From Bombilactobacillus thymidiniphilus (GTDB lineage Bacteria; Bacillota; Bacilli; Lactobacillales; Lactobacillaceae), in assembly GCF_023380245.1 (NCBI RefSeq), contig NZ_CP093365.1, positions 868,001-932,000 of the forward strand: 64,000 bases of DNA, read 5' to 3'. The notes under the pieces are model-generated. The model saw nothing but the letters and a program-made list of their open reading frames with translations, was not told the DNA's origin and did not search any database. The first letter of the stretch is position 1. Every line of letters begins with the position of its first letter. Shown in pieces: positions 46,638-55,819 of the stretch. Made by a program: the position numbers and the translations under genes.

Positions 46638-48287
46638 ATGAAACAAAAAAAGATTTGGCGCTTAGGATTGTTATTGTTATTTGGTGGCTTAATTTTTGGT
46701 GGTAGTCGGCAAATGAAGGTTTACGCTGACTTATATCATCCACAACGTGTAGCAGTGCATGATCCATCAATCTTTCGTGACCCTAAATCTAATGAATTTT
46801 ATATCTTTGGCTCGCATCAAGCGCAAGCTAAATCGAATAATTTATTAGATTGGACGCCAATGTTTAAGCAAGAATACGAACAACCTTCGCAGATTTTTAC
46901 TAATTATGATCAAGAGTTAAAGCCGATGTTTGATTGGGCAGGTCATAATGATGGTGATACAGCAGGCGGTAATTATGCAATTTGGGCGCCCGATGTGGTC
47001 TGGAATGCACAATATCGTTGGAATGATGGCACAAAGGGTGCTTATATGTATTACTTTTCAACGTCATCAAGCTGGATTCGTTCGGTAATTGGTTATGCGG
47101 TTTCTAAAAATGTTGAAGGACCTTACCATTATGTAGATAGTGTAATCTATTCGGGTTTCACAAAAACGGGACAAAAACAAGCACCTAGCACTAAAAGTAC
47201 CGCTTATCAACAAACTAACGTTGCTAGTTTAATCAAGCAAGGCAAGATTTCCGGTTTTAATAATAAATGGGTTCGCGGCAATGGTTATTATAATAATGAT
47301 TATGCGCCCAATGCGATTGATGTGAATGTAACTACGGATAAGAATGGGCAAATGTATTTGGCTTATGGTTCGTGGTCGGGTGGTATTTTCATTTTGCCAC
47401 TCAATGCGCAAACAGGGCAAGCAATTTATCCAGGTAAAGATAGTACAAATGCTGCTGGACAAAATGTGGATCGTTACTTTGGTACGCACTTAATTGGTGG
47501 TTATCATGAATCAGGTGAAGCACCCTATATCAAGTATGATCCAAAAACAGATTATTATTATTTATTCACGACTTATGGTGGATTGTTTAGTAACGGTGGC
47601 TACAATATGCGCCTATTTCGTTCTAAAACCATCGACGGCAAGTATGTCGATAGTAATGGCAAGCAGCCGATTTATACTAAAGAAGCTAATAGCGATGTAA
47701 CTAAGCAAGATAATCAGCAATACGGTGTCAAAATGATGGGTAATTATGATTTTAATTGTTTGCCATCTGCTTATATGTCACCAGGGCATAATTCTGCTTA
47801 TTTAGATAATGATCAGACAATGTATATTGTCAATCACACACGTTTTAATAATGGTGCTGAAAATCATGAAGTGCGCGTGCACCAAACAATTATGAACCAG
47901 GATAATTGGCCGGTGTCGTTGCCATTTGAATATACGGGACACGAATTGCAGATTGATCGTAGCAATCAGCAAAAAATTATCAATCAGATTCCGGGCACTT
48001 ATGAGTTTGTGAATAATAATACGCAAACACAAGTTACTGCTATTCCCAAAGCACAAGTGACGTTGGATGCTCAACATCAAGTCAAAGGCGCGCTAACGGG
48101 AACTTGGAGTGTGCATTCTAATGGCTATCAGCAATTACAAATGGAAATTGTGAGCGCGAATGGTCAGCATTATACCGGTCAATTCAAGCTGCAGCAAGAT
48201 GAATCTGCGCAACGTAATAACGTGCTTGTTTTTGCAGCTATGGGTAATAATGAAGTGATTTGGGGTTCCAAATTATACAATAAATAA
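46638..48287 (+). CDS. abnA: Secreted GH43 endo-arabinanase with C-terminal lipocalin-like domain
   Basis: 549 residues. A signal peptide (about 1-31: KQKKIWRLGLLLLFGG...VYA) precedes a GH43 domain with the base Asp in VAVHDPSIF, the motif YAIWAPDVVWN, Asp in PNAIDVNV and Glu in ESGEAPYI. The final 110 residues (GTYEFVN ... LTGTWSVHSNGYQQLQMEI) resemble the small beta-barrel domain attached to endo-arabinanases. It should cut alpha-1,5-arabinan outside the cell. No wall-anchor motif was seen. It is the last gene of the operon, followed by a strong terminator. Confidence 0.9.
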   Translation: MKQKKIWRLGLLLLFGGLIFGGSRQMKVYADLYHPQRVAVHDPSIFRDPKSNEFYIFGSHQAQAKSNNLLDWTPMFKQEYEQPSQIFTNYDQELKPMFDWAGHNDGDTAGGNYAIWAPDVVWNAQYRWNDGTKGAYMYYFSTSSSWIRSVIGYAVSKNVEGPYHYVDSVIYSGFTKTGQKQAPSTKSTAYQQTNVASLIKQGKISGFNNKWVRGNGYYNNDYAPNAIDVNVTTDKNGQMYLAYGSWSGGIFILPLNAQTGQAIYPGKDSTNAAGQNVDRYFGTHLIGGYHESGEAPYIKYDPKTDYYYLFTTYGGLFSNGGYNMRLFRSKTIDGKYVDSNGKQPIYTKEANSDVTKQDNQQYGVKMMGNYDFNCLPSAYMSPGHNSAYLDNDQTMYIVNHTRFNNGAENHEVRVHQTIMNQDNWPVSLPFEYTGHELQIDRSNQQKIINQIPGTYEFVNNNTQTQVTAIPKAQVTLDAQHQVKGALTGTWSVHSNGYQQLQMEIVSANGQHYTGQFKLQQDESAQRNNVLVFAAMGNNEVIWGSKLYNK

Positions 48288-48298
48288 ATTTTCTATCA

Positions 48299-48335
48299 TA
48301 ATAATACTGAAATCGAAGTGGTTTCAGTATTATTT
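48299..48335 (+). terminator. Terminator of the arabinose operon
   Basis: AATAATACTGAAA / TTTCAGTATTATT perfect 13-bp stem with a T-rich tail. Confidence 0.92.
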
Positions 48336-48336
48336 T

Positions 48337-48395
48337 TTGCATCTGCGATAAAAAACCTTTATAGTAACACTGTACTAAATAGTAAGTATTCACTA
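48337..48395 (+). promoter_or_regulatory. Promoter and possible operator of the TetR gene
   Basis: TTGCAT (48337-48342), 17 bp, TATAGT (48360-48365). Downstream TAGTAAGTATTCACTA (48380-48395) is an imperfect 16-bp palindrome in the position of a TetR autoregulatory operator. Confidence 0.55.
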
Positions 48396-48416
48396 AATGA
48401 TTAGGGGGGTGATCTA

Positions 48417-49058
48417 ATGGATGATGCTGCTTTGTACGCGCTCTTTCCAGAAGCACGCCATTTTACGGCAGTTAAATATAAGTTGTTCCTTAGCGCTATT
48501 GAATTGTTTGCTAAACAAGGCTATAGCAATACGGCAACGCATCAGATTGCCCGTAAGGCGCAGGTTTCTGAAGCATCATTATTTAAGTGTTTCACCAACA
48601 AACAGGGTATTTTAACGATGATTTTGAAACCCGTGGCACACCATATTTTGCCAGATGTGATTAAGGAATTTTCGCAAAAAGTATTACAAAAAAAGACGGC
48701 TGATCTCAATGAATTGATTACTTTAATGGTTCATAATCGTCTGGATTTTTGCCAGCAGCATCAAGAATTGACGCAAATTTATTTGAATGAAATGATTACG
48801 GATGCTGTTTGGCGGCAAAAACTAGTACAATATTATCCGCAAACTTTGATGCAAGATTTTGATACGGAAATCAATTATTTGCGCGCACGTCAAAAGATTG
48901 TGAATTGGAATAATACAGAAATTTTCCGCTTTATTCTAACGAATATTTTTGGTTATTTTTTGGAGCACTATGTATTATTTCCGCAAAAATCATGGCAACC
49001 GCAAGTTGGAGTTTGTCATTTAATCACATTTATTACGAATGGTTTATCAGCCAATTAA
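48417..49058 (+). CDS. TetR-family transcriptional regulator
   Basis: 213 residues. The N-terminal TetR helix-turn-helix is visible as TATHQIARKAQVSEASLFKCFTNKQGIL (about residues 41-68); the rest is a helical ligand-binding domain with no recognised signature. It precedes a GT8 glycosyltransferase gene by 17 bp on the same strand and probably controls this gene and the nearby lipid genes or ABC exporter. AGGGGGGTGATCT precedes the ATG. Confidence 0.87.
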   Translation: MDDAALYALFPEARHFTAVKYKLFLSAIELFAKQGYSNTATHQIARKAQVSEASLFKCFTNKQGILTMILKPVAHHILPDVIKEFSQKVLQKKTADLNELITLMVHNRLDFCQQHQELTQIYLNEMITDAVWRQKLVQYYPQTLMQDFDTEINYLRARQKIVNWNNTEIFRFILTNIFGYFLEHYVLFPQKSWQPQVGVCHLITFITNGLSAN

Positions 49059-49075
49059 TTAAGGAGGTCTAGCGT

Positions 49076-49891
49076 ATTAATATTTTGTATTGCGGTGATG
49101 ATCAAATGTTTCACGGCATTTTATTATCGATGCTGTCGATTGCTAAGCATGCGCCAACACCGTGTAATTTTTATTTGATTACCGCTTCTCTAAATAATAA
49201 GAACCACCAATTTCAGGCTTTTAGTGCAGAACATGAGTCATTTTTGGCAACAGTTTTGCATCACAAAAATCCACAGCATACGCTAAATAAAATTGATTTA
49301 ACGGAGCTTTTTAACCATTATCCGCCGGTAGCTAATCTCAATACGATGTTCACGCCTTACAGCATGTTGCGCTTGTATTTAGATTTGGTTCCGGCTATTC
49401 CTGAGCGAATCTTGTATTTGGATGCTGATGTGATTTGTCATCATGATTTTACAGAATTTTACCAGCAAGATCTTACAGAAACTGAATTAGTGGGCGTTTT
49501 AGATTATTATGGGCGCTGGTTTTTTCATTATCAATTACAGAAATTCGATTACTTGAATTCCGGTGTGTTGCTGTTAAATATGCAAAAAATTCGACAGACG
49601 GGATTGTTGGCTAAGTGTCGCACCTATTGTCGCAAGCATAAGCTTATCATGCCAGATCAATCAGCAATTAACAAATTTGCGCGCACAAAACGCTTTGCTG
49701 AGCGCAGATTTAATGAGCAGCATGGGGTGGACACTAATACAGTTTTTCAGCATTTTTCTACGAATTGGAAGTTGTTGCCCGTAATTCATACAGTGAGCAT
49801 CAAGCCTTGGGAAATTGATAAAGTTTTGGAGCACGATTTAACCGGCAATGATAAGGACGTTTTTCTAGAATATTTGGCATTAATTCGTTAA
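49076..49891 (+). CDS. GT8 glycosyltransferase with an apparent ATT start codon
   Basis: 271 residues when read from ATT 49076. An in-frame TAG lies at 49070-49072, then CGT ATT AAT ATT TTG TAT TGC GGT GAT GAT: this restores the family start NILYCGDDQM, the first beta-strand and nucleotide-binding DD of GT8 enzymes. AAGGAGG (49061-49067) is exactly 8 nt before the ATT; the first usual start (TTG 49085) is 17 nt away and would cut the beta-strand. The metal-binding DxD is Asp116-Ala-Asp118 in LYLDADV, and NSGVLLLN follows. It transfers a hexose from a UDP-sugar to an unknown acceptor, perhaps a lipid or teichoic acid. Confidence 0.82.
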   Translation: MNILYCGDDQMFHGILLSMLSIAKHAPTPCNFYLITASLNNKNHQFQAFSAEHESFLATVLHHKNPQHTLNKIDLTELFNHYPPVANLNTMFTPYSMLRLYLDLVPAIPERILYLDADVICHHDFTEFYQQDLTETELVGVLDYYGRWFFHYQLQKFDYLNSGVLLLNMQKIRQTGLLAKCRTYCRKHKLIMPDQSAINKFARTKRFAERRFNEQHGVDTNTVFQHFSTNWKLLPVIHTVSIKPWEIDKVLEHDLTGNDKDVFLEYLALIR

Positions 49892-51667
49892 AAATTGGTC
49901 CTGAAAATAAGCACGATACGGTGGGTAATTTTGCAGTAGCTCATCATGAGTACCAACGTTTTGCACTTGCCCATCTTTAATAAAATAAATTTGATCTGCG
50001 TTAATGATTGTGTTCAACCGGTGTGCAATAATCAGGGTTAAGCGCCCCACCATTAATTGATCTAGTGATTGCTGAATTAAGGTTTCTGATTCTAAATCTA
50101 AGCTAGCAGTGGCTTCATCAAGTAATAAAATTTTTGGATCACGCAAAAAGACGCGCGCAATCGCTAGACGTTGGCGTTGTCCACCGGATAAGTTCATGCC
50201 ATGTTCACCAACTTGTGAGGCTAATTGCTCCGGCATTTGTGCCACAAATTCTTTGGCATGGGCTAATTCTAAAACGTGCCATAACTGTTTGTCACCATAG
50301 TTCTCTGGTAAGCCGTAAGTGAGATTCTCGCGAATAGTACCCGTGACAGCTGCAGAATTTTGATCAACCAAACCTAATTGTTGGCGCCAATGAGCTAAAT
50401 TGATTTTCTGTAAATCAATGTCGCCGATTTTAATCGTGCCACTGCTAGGATAATAAAAACCTTCCAATAAATTGAAAATTGTTGATTTACCGCTGCCTGA
50501 GGGCCCCACAAACGCCACTGTAGTTTGGGGCTGGATTGTTAAATCTATTCCTTTCAAAGCTTGGCGCCCATCAGGATAAGCGAAGTGAACATCATGGAAA
50601 GTTAATAATTGTTGCTGGTAGTTAACGCGCAAACCTTTATTTTGATCTTCGGCAGGTTCAGCCAATAGGTCGCGAATTTTGCTGGTGGAACCATCAACTT
50701 TGGCTAAATCAGTCAAAAATTGTCCTAGAGTAGTGAACGGTACCATTAATTGCACTAAATACATCATGAAAGCAAGCAATGTGCCCATGTCTAAAGAGCC
50801 ACTTTTGATGCGAATTTCACCGTATATTAAAATACTAAACACCGCTGCTAGCATAATAATGCCGGTTACGGGACCGACGATGGCATCATAAACTGCTTCT
50901 TGACGCCCGACGTGATATAATTGTTGCAATTTCCGGTGTCCGCTTTGATGTTCTAGTTTTTCAGCATTATCTGCTTTGACCAACGTGATTGCGCCAATCA
51001 TTTCACTGATTTGCCCGTTAAATTGGGCAAGTAAATTTTGCCGTTGTCCAGCTATTTTGCTGGAACGATGAAAGACTGGCAATAAAATAAGGATTAATAA
51101 TGGCACTGCCAAAAATAAAATCACGGTTAATTGCCAATCCATGGCTAGCATGAAAATCAAGGCACCAATTAATTGCAATAATGATGTTAGCATTTTAGGT
51201 AGGGAGTTCGCTAATAATTCTTTGACTTGATTAGCATCGTTGGTAACGCGTGAGGCAATTTCACCGGATTGCTTGGCATCAAAAAAGCCGAGTGGCACAA
51301 TTAAAAGCTTGTCCCATAATTTTAAGCGTAATTTAAAGACTACTTCTTCACCGAAAAAGCCGAGAAAACTGCCCGAAAAGGCGCCAATTAACGTACTCAA
51401 TAAAAAAAGTCCGCCTCCCAAAATTACTAAGCGAATATCGACGTGCGCCAGTGATTTTTGCACCATTGCCACTAATTGTTTTGCAATTATTGGGACGATT
51501 AGTTGAATGACAATTGACATAGTCCCTAGGGCGAGCCCAGCCACTAATTGCCAATAATTCGGGTTGATTTTATGTATAAGATCTCTTAAATTATGATAAC
51601 TGTTACTGAGGTTTTGTCGGTTGAAATTTTGCACAAAGCTTACTCCTAAATTATTATTCTCTGTCAT
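49880..51667 (-). CDS. ABC exporter, fused permease-ATPase (MsbA/LmrA-like)
   Basis: 595 residues: six membrane helices (about 35-330) then an ATPase domain with Walker A GPSGSGKST, signature LSGGQRQRLAIARV and Walker B ILLLDEATASLD. Such half-transporters dimerise and export lipids, drugs or peptides. It is encoded between a GT8 gene and an acyltransferase-GT8-acyltransferase operon, so lipid or glycolipid translocation is plausible. Only a weak ribosome-binding site is seen before the ATG, and the divergent acyltransferase gene begins 35 bp away. Its 3' end overlaps the convergent GT8 gene by 12 bp. Confidence 0.9.
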   Translation of the reverse strand: MTENNNLGVSFVQNFNRQNLSNSYHNLRDLIHKINPNYWQLVAGLALGTMSIVIQLIVPIIAKQLVAMVQKSLAHVDIRLVILGGGLFLLSTLIGAFSGSFLGFFGEEVVFKLRLKLWDKLLIVPLGFFDAKQSGEIASRVTNDANQVKELLANSLPKMLTSLLQLIGALIFMLAMDWQLTVILFLAVPLLILILLPVFHRSSKIAGQRQNLLAQFNGQISEMIGAITLVKADNAEKLEHQSGHRKLQQLYHVGRQEAVYDAIVGPVTGIIMLAAVFSILIYGEIRIKSGSLDMGTLLAFMMYLVQLMVPFTTLGQFLTDLAKVDGSTSKIRDLLAEPAEDQNKGLRVNYQQQLLTFHDVHFAYPDGRQALKGIDLTIQPQTTVAFVGPSGSGKSTIFNLLEGFYYPSSGTIKIGDIDLQKINLAHWRQQLGLVDQNSAAVTGTIRENLTYGLPENYGDKQLWHVLELAHAKEFVAQMPEQLASQVGEHGMNLSGGQRQRLAIARVFLRDPKILLLDEATASLDLESETLIQQSLDQLMVGRLTLIIAHRLNTIINADQIYFIKDGQVQNVGTHDELLQNYPPYRAYFQDQFLTN

Positions 51668-51702
51668 CTTAAATGAAGCAACTTACAAAAGTAAAGGATT
51701 AA

Positions 51703-52488
51703 ATGATGTATCAAAAAACTATCCATTATCAATCTTACAGCGATGATGTCGTGATGTCTAAAAAACAAATGACTAAACTCACTGATAAACATCGCTGGAT
51801 CCATACAAACTTCTTTTATCGTGTGATTTCTCAGCTATTTTATTATGTGATTGTTATTTTTAGTAGTTTGTATTGTTACGGTTGGCTGCATTTACGGTTT
51901 CGAGATATACATAAATTGCGGCACAATAACCAGAAAGGCGGTGTTGTCTATTGCAATCATACCCAACCTTTAGGAGATGCATTGTTGCCCTTTATAGCAG
52001 CTTTTCCTAAGCGACCATATATTATTTGTAGTCAAGCTAATTTAGGCATTCCCATCATCGGGCATTTGTTAACGCTGGGTGGTGCGCTAGTGATTCCAGA
52101 CGGTAAAACTAGTTTGGGGAACTTTAACAAGGCTGTCAAAACACGTTTGCAACAAAAACAATTGGTATTTATTTATCCAGAAGCGCATGTCTGGCCTTAT
52201 TTCACAGAAATTCGTCCTTTTACAAGTGCTAGTTTTCATTATTCGGCGGTGTTACCATTGCCTAGCTTTAGTCTGACTATAACTTATCAGCATGCTAAAT
52301 TGTCTCGCCGCCCTAAAATGGTGGTTTATGTTGATGGGCCTTTTGCTTTTGACTCCCAGCTTACTCCTAAGCAAAATCAACAAAACTTACACGAGCAAAT
52401 TCGCTCTAAAATGCAGATGCGCAGCCATAATAGCAATTTTAAATATTATAATTATATACAGGAAAGGAATTCCTCTAACTATGAATAA
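51703..52488 (+). CDS. PlsC-type lysophospholipid acyltransferase
   Basis: 261 residues. One hydrophobic segment lies near residues 35-60. The catalytic block reads YCNHTQPLGDALLP, which spaces His and Asp as H-x5-D, not the classic H-x4-D; the third PlsC block is present as IYPEAHVWPY. It would acylate a lysophospholipid, glycerol-phosphate or glycolipid at the membrane. AAAGGA precedes tandem ATG codons at 51703 and 51706. It overlaps the GT8 gene by 8 bp. Confidence 0.82.
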   Translation: MMYQKTIHYQSYSDDVVMSKKQMTKLTDKHRWIHTNFFYRVISQLFYYVIVIFSSLYCYGWLHLRFRDIHKLRHNNQKGGVVYCNHTQPLGDALLPFIAAFPKRPYIICSQANLGIPIIGHLLTLGGALVIPDGKTSLGNFNKAVKTRLQQKQLVFIYPEAHVWPYFTEIRPFTSASFHYSAVLPLPSFSLTITYQHAKLSRRPKMVVYVDGPFAFDSQLTPKQNQQNLHEQIRSKMQMRSHNSNFKYYNYIQERNSSNYE

Positions 52489-53437
52489 TTCTAATCATGA
52501 AATTCCCGTCTTTTTTTCCGTAGACGATCACTATGCCCCTTATCTAGCGGTAGCTTTAAATTCACTTGTGCAAAATAGTAATCCTGATCGGTATTATCAC
52601 GTTATCGTCTTGTGCGATGATTTATCAGCGACCAATCAGCAACAATTGCAATCACTAACGCAAAATCAGGTGCAATTGGAGTTTGTTTCTATTACGGATC
52701 AAATTAAAAAACAAATTACGGATACTGATAATAAATTACGCGCAGATTATTTTACTTATACGATTTATTTCCGCTTATTTATTGCTGAGTTGTTTCCGCA
52801 ATTTGATAAAGCCATTTATTTAGATGCTGATACCGTGGTTAATACGGATATTGCTAATTTATTTGATATATCATTAGGTGCTAACTGGATTGGTGCAGTA
52901 GTGGATCGTTTTATTGTGGAAAATCCTGAAACTTTCAATTATGCGCAGCAAGCTATTGGCGTGAAGGGTGATAAATATGTTAATTCTGGTGTTTTGTTGA
53001 TGGATCTCAAGGCGTTGCGCGAGAATCATTTTGCAGATCATTTCTTCCAGCTTCTTAATAAGTACCATTTTCGTAGTTTGGCGCCAGATCAAGATTATTT
53101 GAATGCCATTGCGAAAAATAAGATTCAGCGGTTAGATTCTAAATGGAATGTCATGATTACTTTTCCAGAGAGTACGCCTGCAGCGATCATTCACTGGAAT
53201 TTATTTGAGAAACCTTGGTATTACGCTGCTGCTCCGCGTCAAGAATATTTTTGGCGTTATGCTAAAAACACGCCTTACTATGAGCAACTACAACAGCAAT
53301 TGCAGCAAGTTGACCCAACAGCTGTACAAAAAGACGATAAAAACGCAGCGGAATTAATGAATTTAGCCGTCCAAATTGCCAAAACGGACACTACTTTTCG
53401 TGCCCGGGCCGAGCAAGGAGTGCAAATTTCCTTATGA
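52481..53437 (+). CDS. GT8 glycosyltransferase
   Basis: 318 residues from ATG 52481. The frame is open further upstream to 52292, but that part has a hydrophobic, unrelated sequence that shadows the acyltransferase gene. GT8 features: IPVFFSVDDHYAPYLAVALNSLV at the start, DxD as Asp115-Ala-Asp117 in AIYLDADTV, KYVNSGVLLMDL, and PDQDYLN; a tail of about 50 residues follows. AAGGAATTCC upstream gives a modest ribosome-binding site with long spacing, suggesting translational coupling to the overlapping upstream gene. The sugar and acceptor are unknown. Confidence 0.88.
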   Translation: MNNSNHEIPVFFSVDDHYAPYLAVALNSLVQNSNPDRYYHVIVLCDDLSATNQQQLQSLTQNQVQLEFVSITDQIKKQITDTDNKLRADYFTYTIYFRLFIAELFPQFDKAIYLDADTVVNTDIANLFDISLGANWIGAVVDRFIVENPETFNYAQQAIGVKGDKYVNSGVLLMDLKALRENHFADHFFQLLNKYHFRSLAPDQDYLNAIAKNKIQRLDSKWNVMITFPESTPAAIIHWNLFEKPWYYAAAPRQEYFWRYAKNTPYYEQLQQQLQQVDPTAVQKDDKNAAELMNLAVQIAKTDTTFRARAEQGVQISL

Positions 53438-54288
53438 TGATTGACCATTTTGTCGATTTAGGCGATCGCCAGCCGGTAATTCAAAATATTCAAACTAATG
53501 TTCGCGATGAAGCTTGGCACGCTAAAGTCGAGATTAATGATCCAATCATGAGTTTAGCGGACGAACAGCAGGCAATTAGCGATTTCGAGCAATTATTACC
53601 CACTGTGAAGTATCGCTTAAATAATCATGCCGCGCGAACTATCATGAATTTGGCAGCGGCGACGCTGAGTAAAAGCTTGCAAGTTACGCCAAACAATAAT
53701 TTGCCAGCTCTAAAAATGCCAGCTATTATTACTTCCAATCATTTTAGTCCGATTGATAGTTTGCTGCTTCGCCGGGGGTTGCAGTTGCGACGGATGGCGA
53801 TTGTCATTGAACCGACCAATTTGAAAATGCCTGGAGTTTTGGGTTATTTGATGAATTACACGGATACGATTCCAGTGAGCCAAAGCTTTACCTATATGAA
53901 GAAGGATTTTCAAAGTTTAATTACACATACTTTGCATCAGCAATTGCCACTGCTAATCTACCCAGAGCGGGAAATGTGGTTCAATTATCGCAAGCCGCGA
54001 CCTTTACAACGCGGGGCCTATTATTATGCGGCTAAGAATCAGGTGCCTATTTTGTCTTGTTTTACGGCAATGTATGATGCACCAACCAATAAAGATCCTC
54101 ACGCGATCCGCTATGAATTAATGGTCTTAAAGCCGATCCTGGTAGATTCGAGTTTGTCAATTAATGCAGCGTCGGAAAAGATGCGCCAGCTTGATTATCA
54201 ACAAAAAGTGGCGGCTTATGAACAAGCCTATCACAAAGCTTTTAAGCCGGAATTCGAAGCTGCAGATATTGCTGGGAATTATATGTAA
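53434..54288 (+). CDS. PlsC-type acyltransferase, second copy
   Basis: 284 residues. The ATGA overlap with the GT8 gene implies coupled translation. Catalytic block SNHFSPIDSLLL keeps the classic H-x4-D; the third block is IYPEREMWFNYRKPRPLQRGA. About 100 residues precede the catalytic block, longer than in typical PlsC. It is distinct in sequence from the acyltransferase two genes upstream, so the two are likely to act on different positions or acceptors of one (glyco)lipid. Confidence 0.85.
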   Translation: MMIDHFVDLGDRQPVIQNIQTNVRDEAWHAKVEINDPIMSLADEQQAISDFEQLLPTVKYRLNNHAARTIMNLAAATLSKSLQVTPNNNLPALKMPAIITSNHFSPIDSLLLRRGLQLRRMAIVIEPTNLKMPGVLGYLMNYTDTIPVSQSFTYMKKDFQSLITHTLHQQLPLLIYPEREMWFNYRKPRPLQRGAYYYAAKNQVPILSCFTAMYDAPTNKDPHAIRYELMVLKPILVDSSLSINAASEKMRQLDYQQKVAAYEQAYHKAFKPEFEAADIAGNYM

Positions 54289-54360
54289 AAGTGAGATATT
54301 TTATTAATGAAACGCTATTCTTAATGTTGATGACCTAATTCAAAATAAGGATAAATTTAT

Positions 54361-55566
54361 ATGATTAATCACTTAAGTGTGATAAAGACAAATAAAAACT
54401 TAAAATATCTTGTTTCAGCTAAATTTCTTTCTGATATTGGCTCCCAAATGCAACGTTTTGGTTTGCCCTGGCTCGTCTACGAATATACTAGTCTGGTAGC
54501 CTGATGGCATTAAATTTCACACTGACCTTGCTTCCGGGATTGTTATTTGGAATTATTGGTGGGAAAATTGCGGACATCGTTGATAGAAAAAAGATTCTGA
54601 TATTAGGTGATATTATCTCGGGTCTTACAACAATATGTTTATTTGGTTTGCATCTCATTGAGCCCAATATTTCCGTAATTATCATCTTTGTTTTGACTTT
54701 TATTTTGTCGGCGATATCCTCATTTTATACACCGGCATTCACAGCGATTTTGCCCAATATCGTTAAGAAAGATGAAGTTGTTGATTCTAACAGTCTTTTG
54801 AGTCTTTTTGATTCCATTGTTAGCTTAATAGGACCGGTGTTTGCTACTTTGATTATTGGTGTTATGGGCGTTGCTCATTAATGCGGGTTCTTTTGTCTTA
54901 TCAGGCTTCATTTTATTTCATTTAAAATATGTAAATGATGATAATGTAGCAACAGCTAACAAATCTCATTGGAATTTTAAAAATATGTTAACAGTTTTCG
55001 CCGATTTTTCTTGGCTAAAATTTTATCTGTATATTATGGTCGTGTTATATTTCTCTTTGGGGTGCATAGGAAGTATCTTACAATACTACTTCATCCATAA
55101 CTTGCATTTAAAGGGAATCTATTTAGGTTTAACTTTTGTATTATTTGAGTTTGTTCCGGTTTTGTTAGCTAGTCTGCTCATTAATTATTTGATAGCGAAG
55201 TTTTCTTATAAATTCTCGATAGTTTTAGGTGTTGGTGTATTTGCTATTAGTATAATAACAATGGGTTTGAGTACTAATTATTTGATTGTTGTACTATCAG
55301 GAATGGTTCAAAACTTTTTTGGAACGATAGCCTTGATTTCTTGGGAATCAATTAGACAAGAAAGAATCCCCAGTAATACGTTAGGAACAGTATCAGGAGT
55401 TGTAGTTACTGTTCAATCGGTTCTAACACCTATTGGAGGAATTATCGCATCAATTTTATTGAGCAAAATTCACGTGCAAAATATATTCATATACTCAGGC
55501 TTATTTTGTTTAATATTAACGTTAATAATTTATGGAGTATTTGAATTTAATGATGCAACAGATTAA
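54361..55566 (+). pseudogene. Frameshifted MFS efflux transporter (MefA/macrolide-type)
   Basis: ATG 54361 opens an MFS protein (NKNLKYLVSAKFLSDIGSQMQRFGLPWLVYEYTSLVA). The frame breaks near 54500 where GCCTGATGGCA appears to have lost one G from GCC-TGG-ATG-GCA; it continues as MALNFTLTLLPGLLFGIIGGKIADIVDRKKILIL in another frame. It returns to the first frame near 54856 (VLWALLINAGSFVLSG...) and runs to 55566. About 400 residues of a complete 12-helix transporter can be pieced together, so this is a recent pseudogene or carries two sequencing errors. Confidence 0.8.
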
Positions 55567-55662
55567 TATTTGGTAGCTGATTGCGGGCTGATTAAAATAT
55601 TCGCCCAAGAGAATTTATTAAGTGGAGTACTAATGGTCCACTGTTATATATAGCCCCACTGG

Positions 55663-55690
55663 GAAGTCCTGTTAGCGCAGGGCTTTTTTG
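55663..55690 (+). terminator. Terminator after the broken MFS gene
   Basis: AAGTCCTG-TTAGCG-CAGGGCTT followed by TTTT; a second small hairpin AGTGGA / TCCACT lies just before it at 55621-55642. Confidence 0.7.
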
Positions 55691-55819
55691 CGTCCTTATC
55701 ATGGGGCTAGCCAGTAATACCGGTTTAACACAATTGTGATTTTTAAAATAAAGATGTTATTGCATAGTGCGCAAGTCGATAATTGGTTTTTTTCAGCATA
55801 AAATGTTATTTTGAAAAAT

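Noticed and set aside
52292-52480. 63-codon N-terminal extension of the second GT8 gene
   Set aside because: It lies in another frame of the acyltransferase gene, is not GT8-like, and the family start is at ATG 52481.
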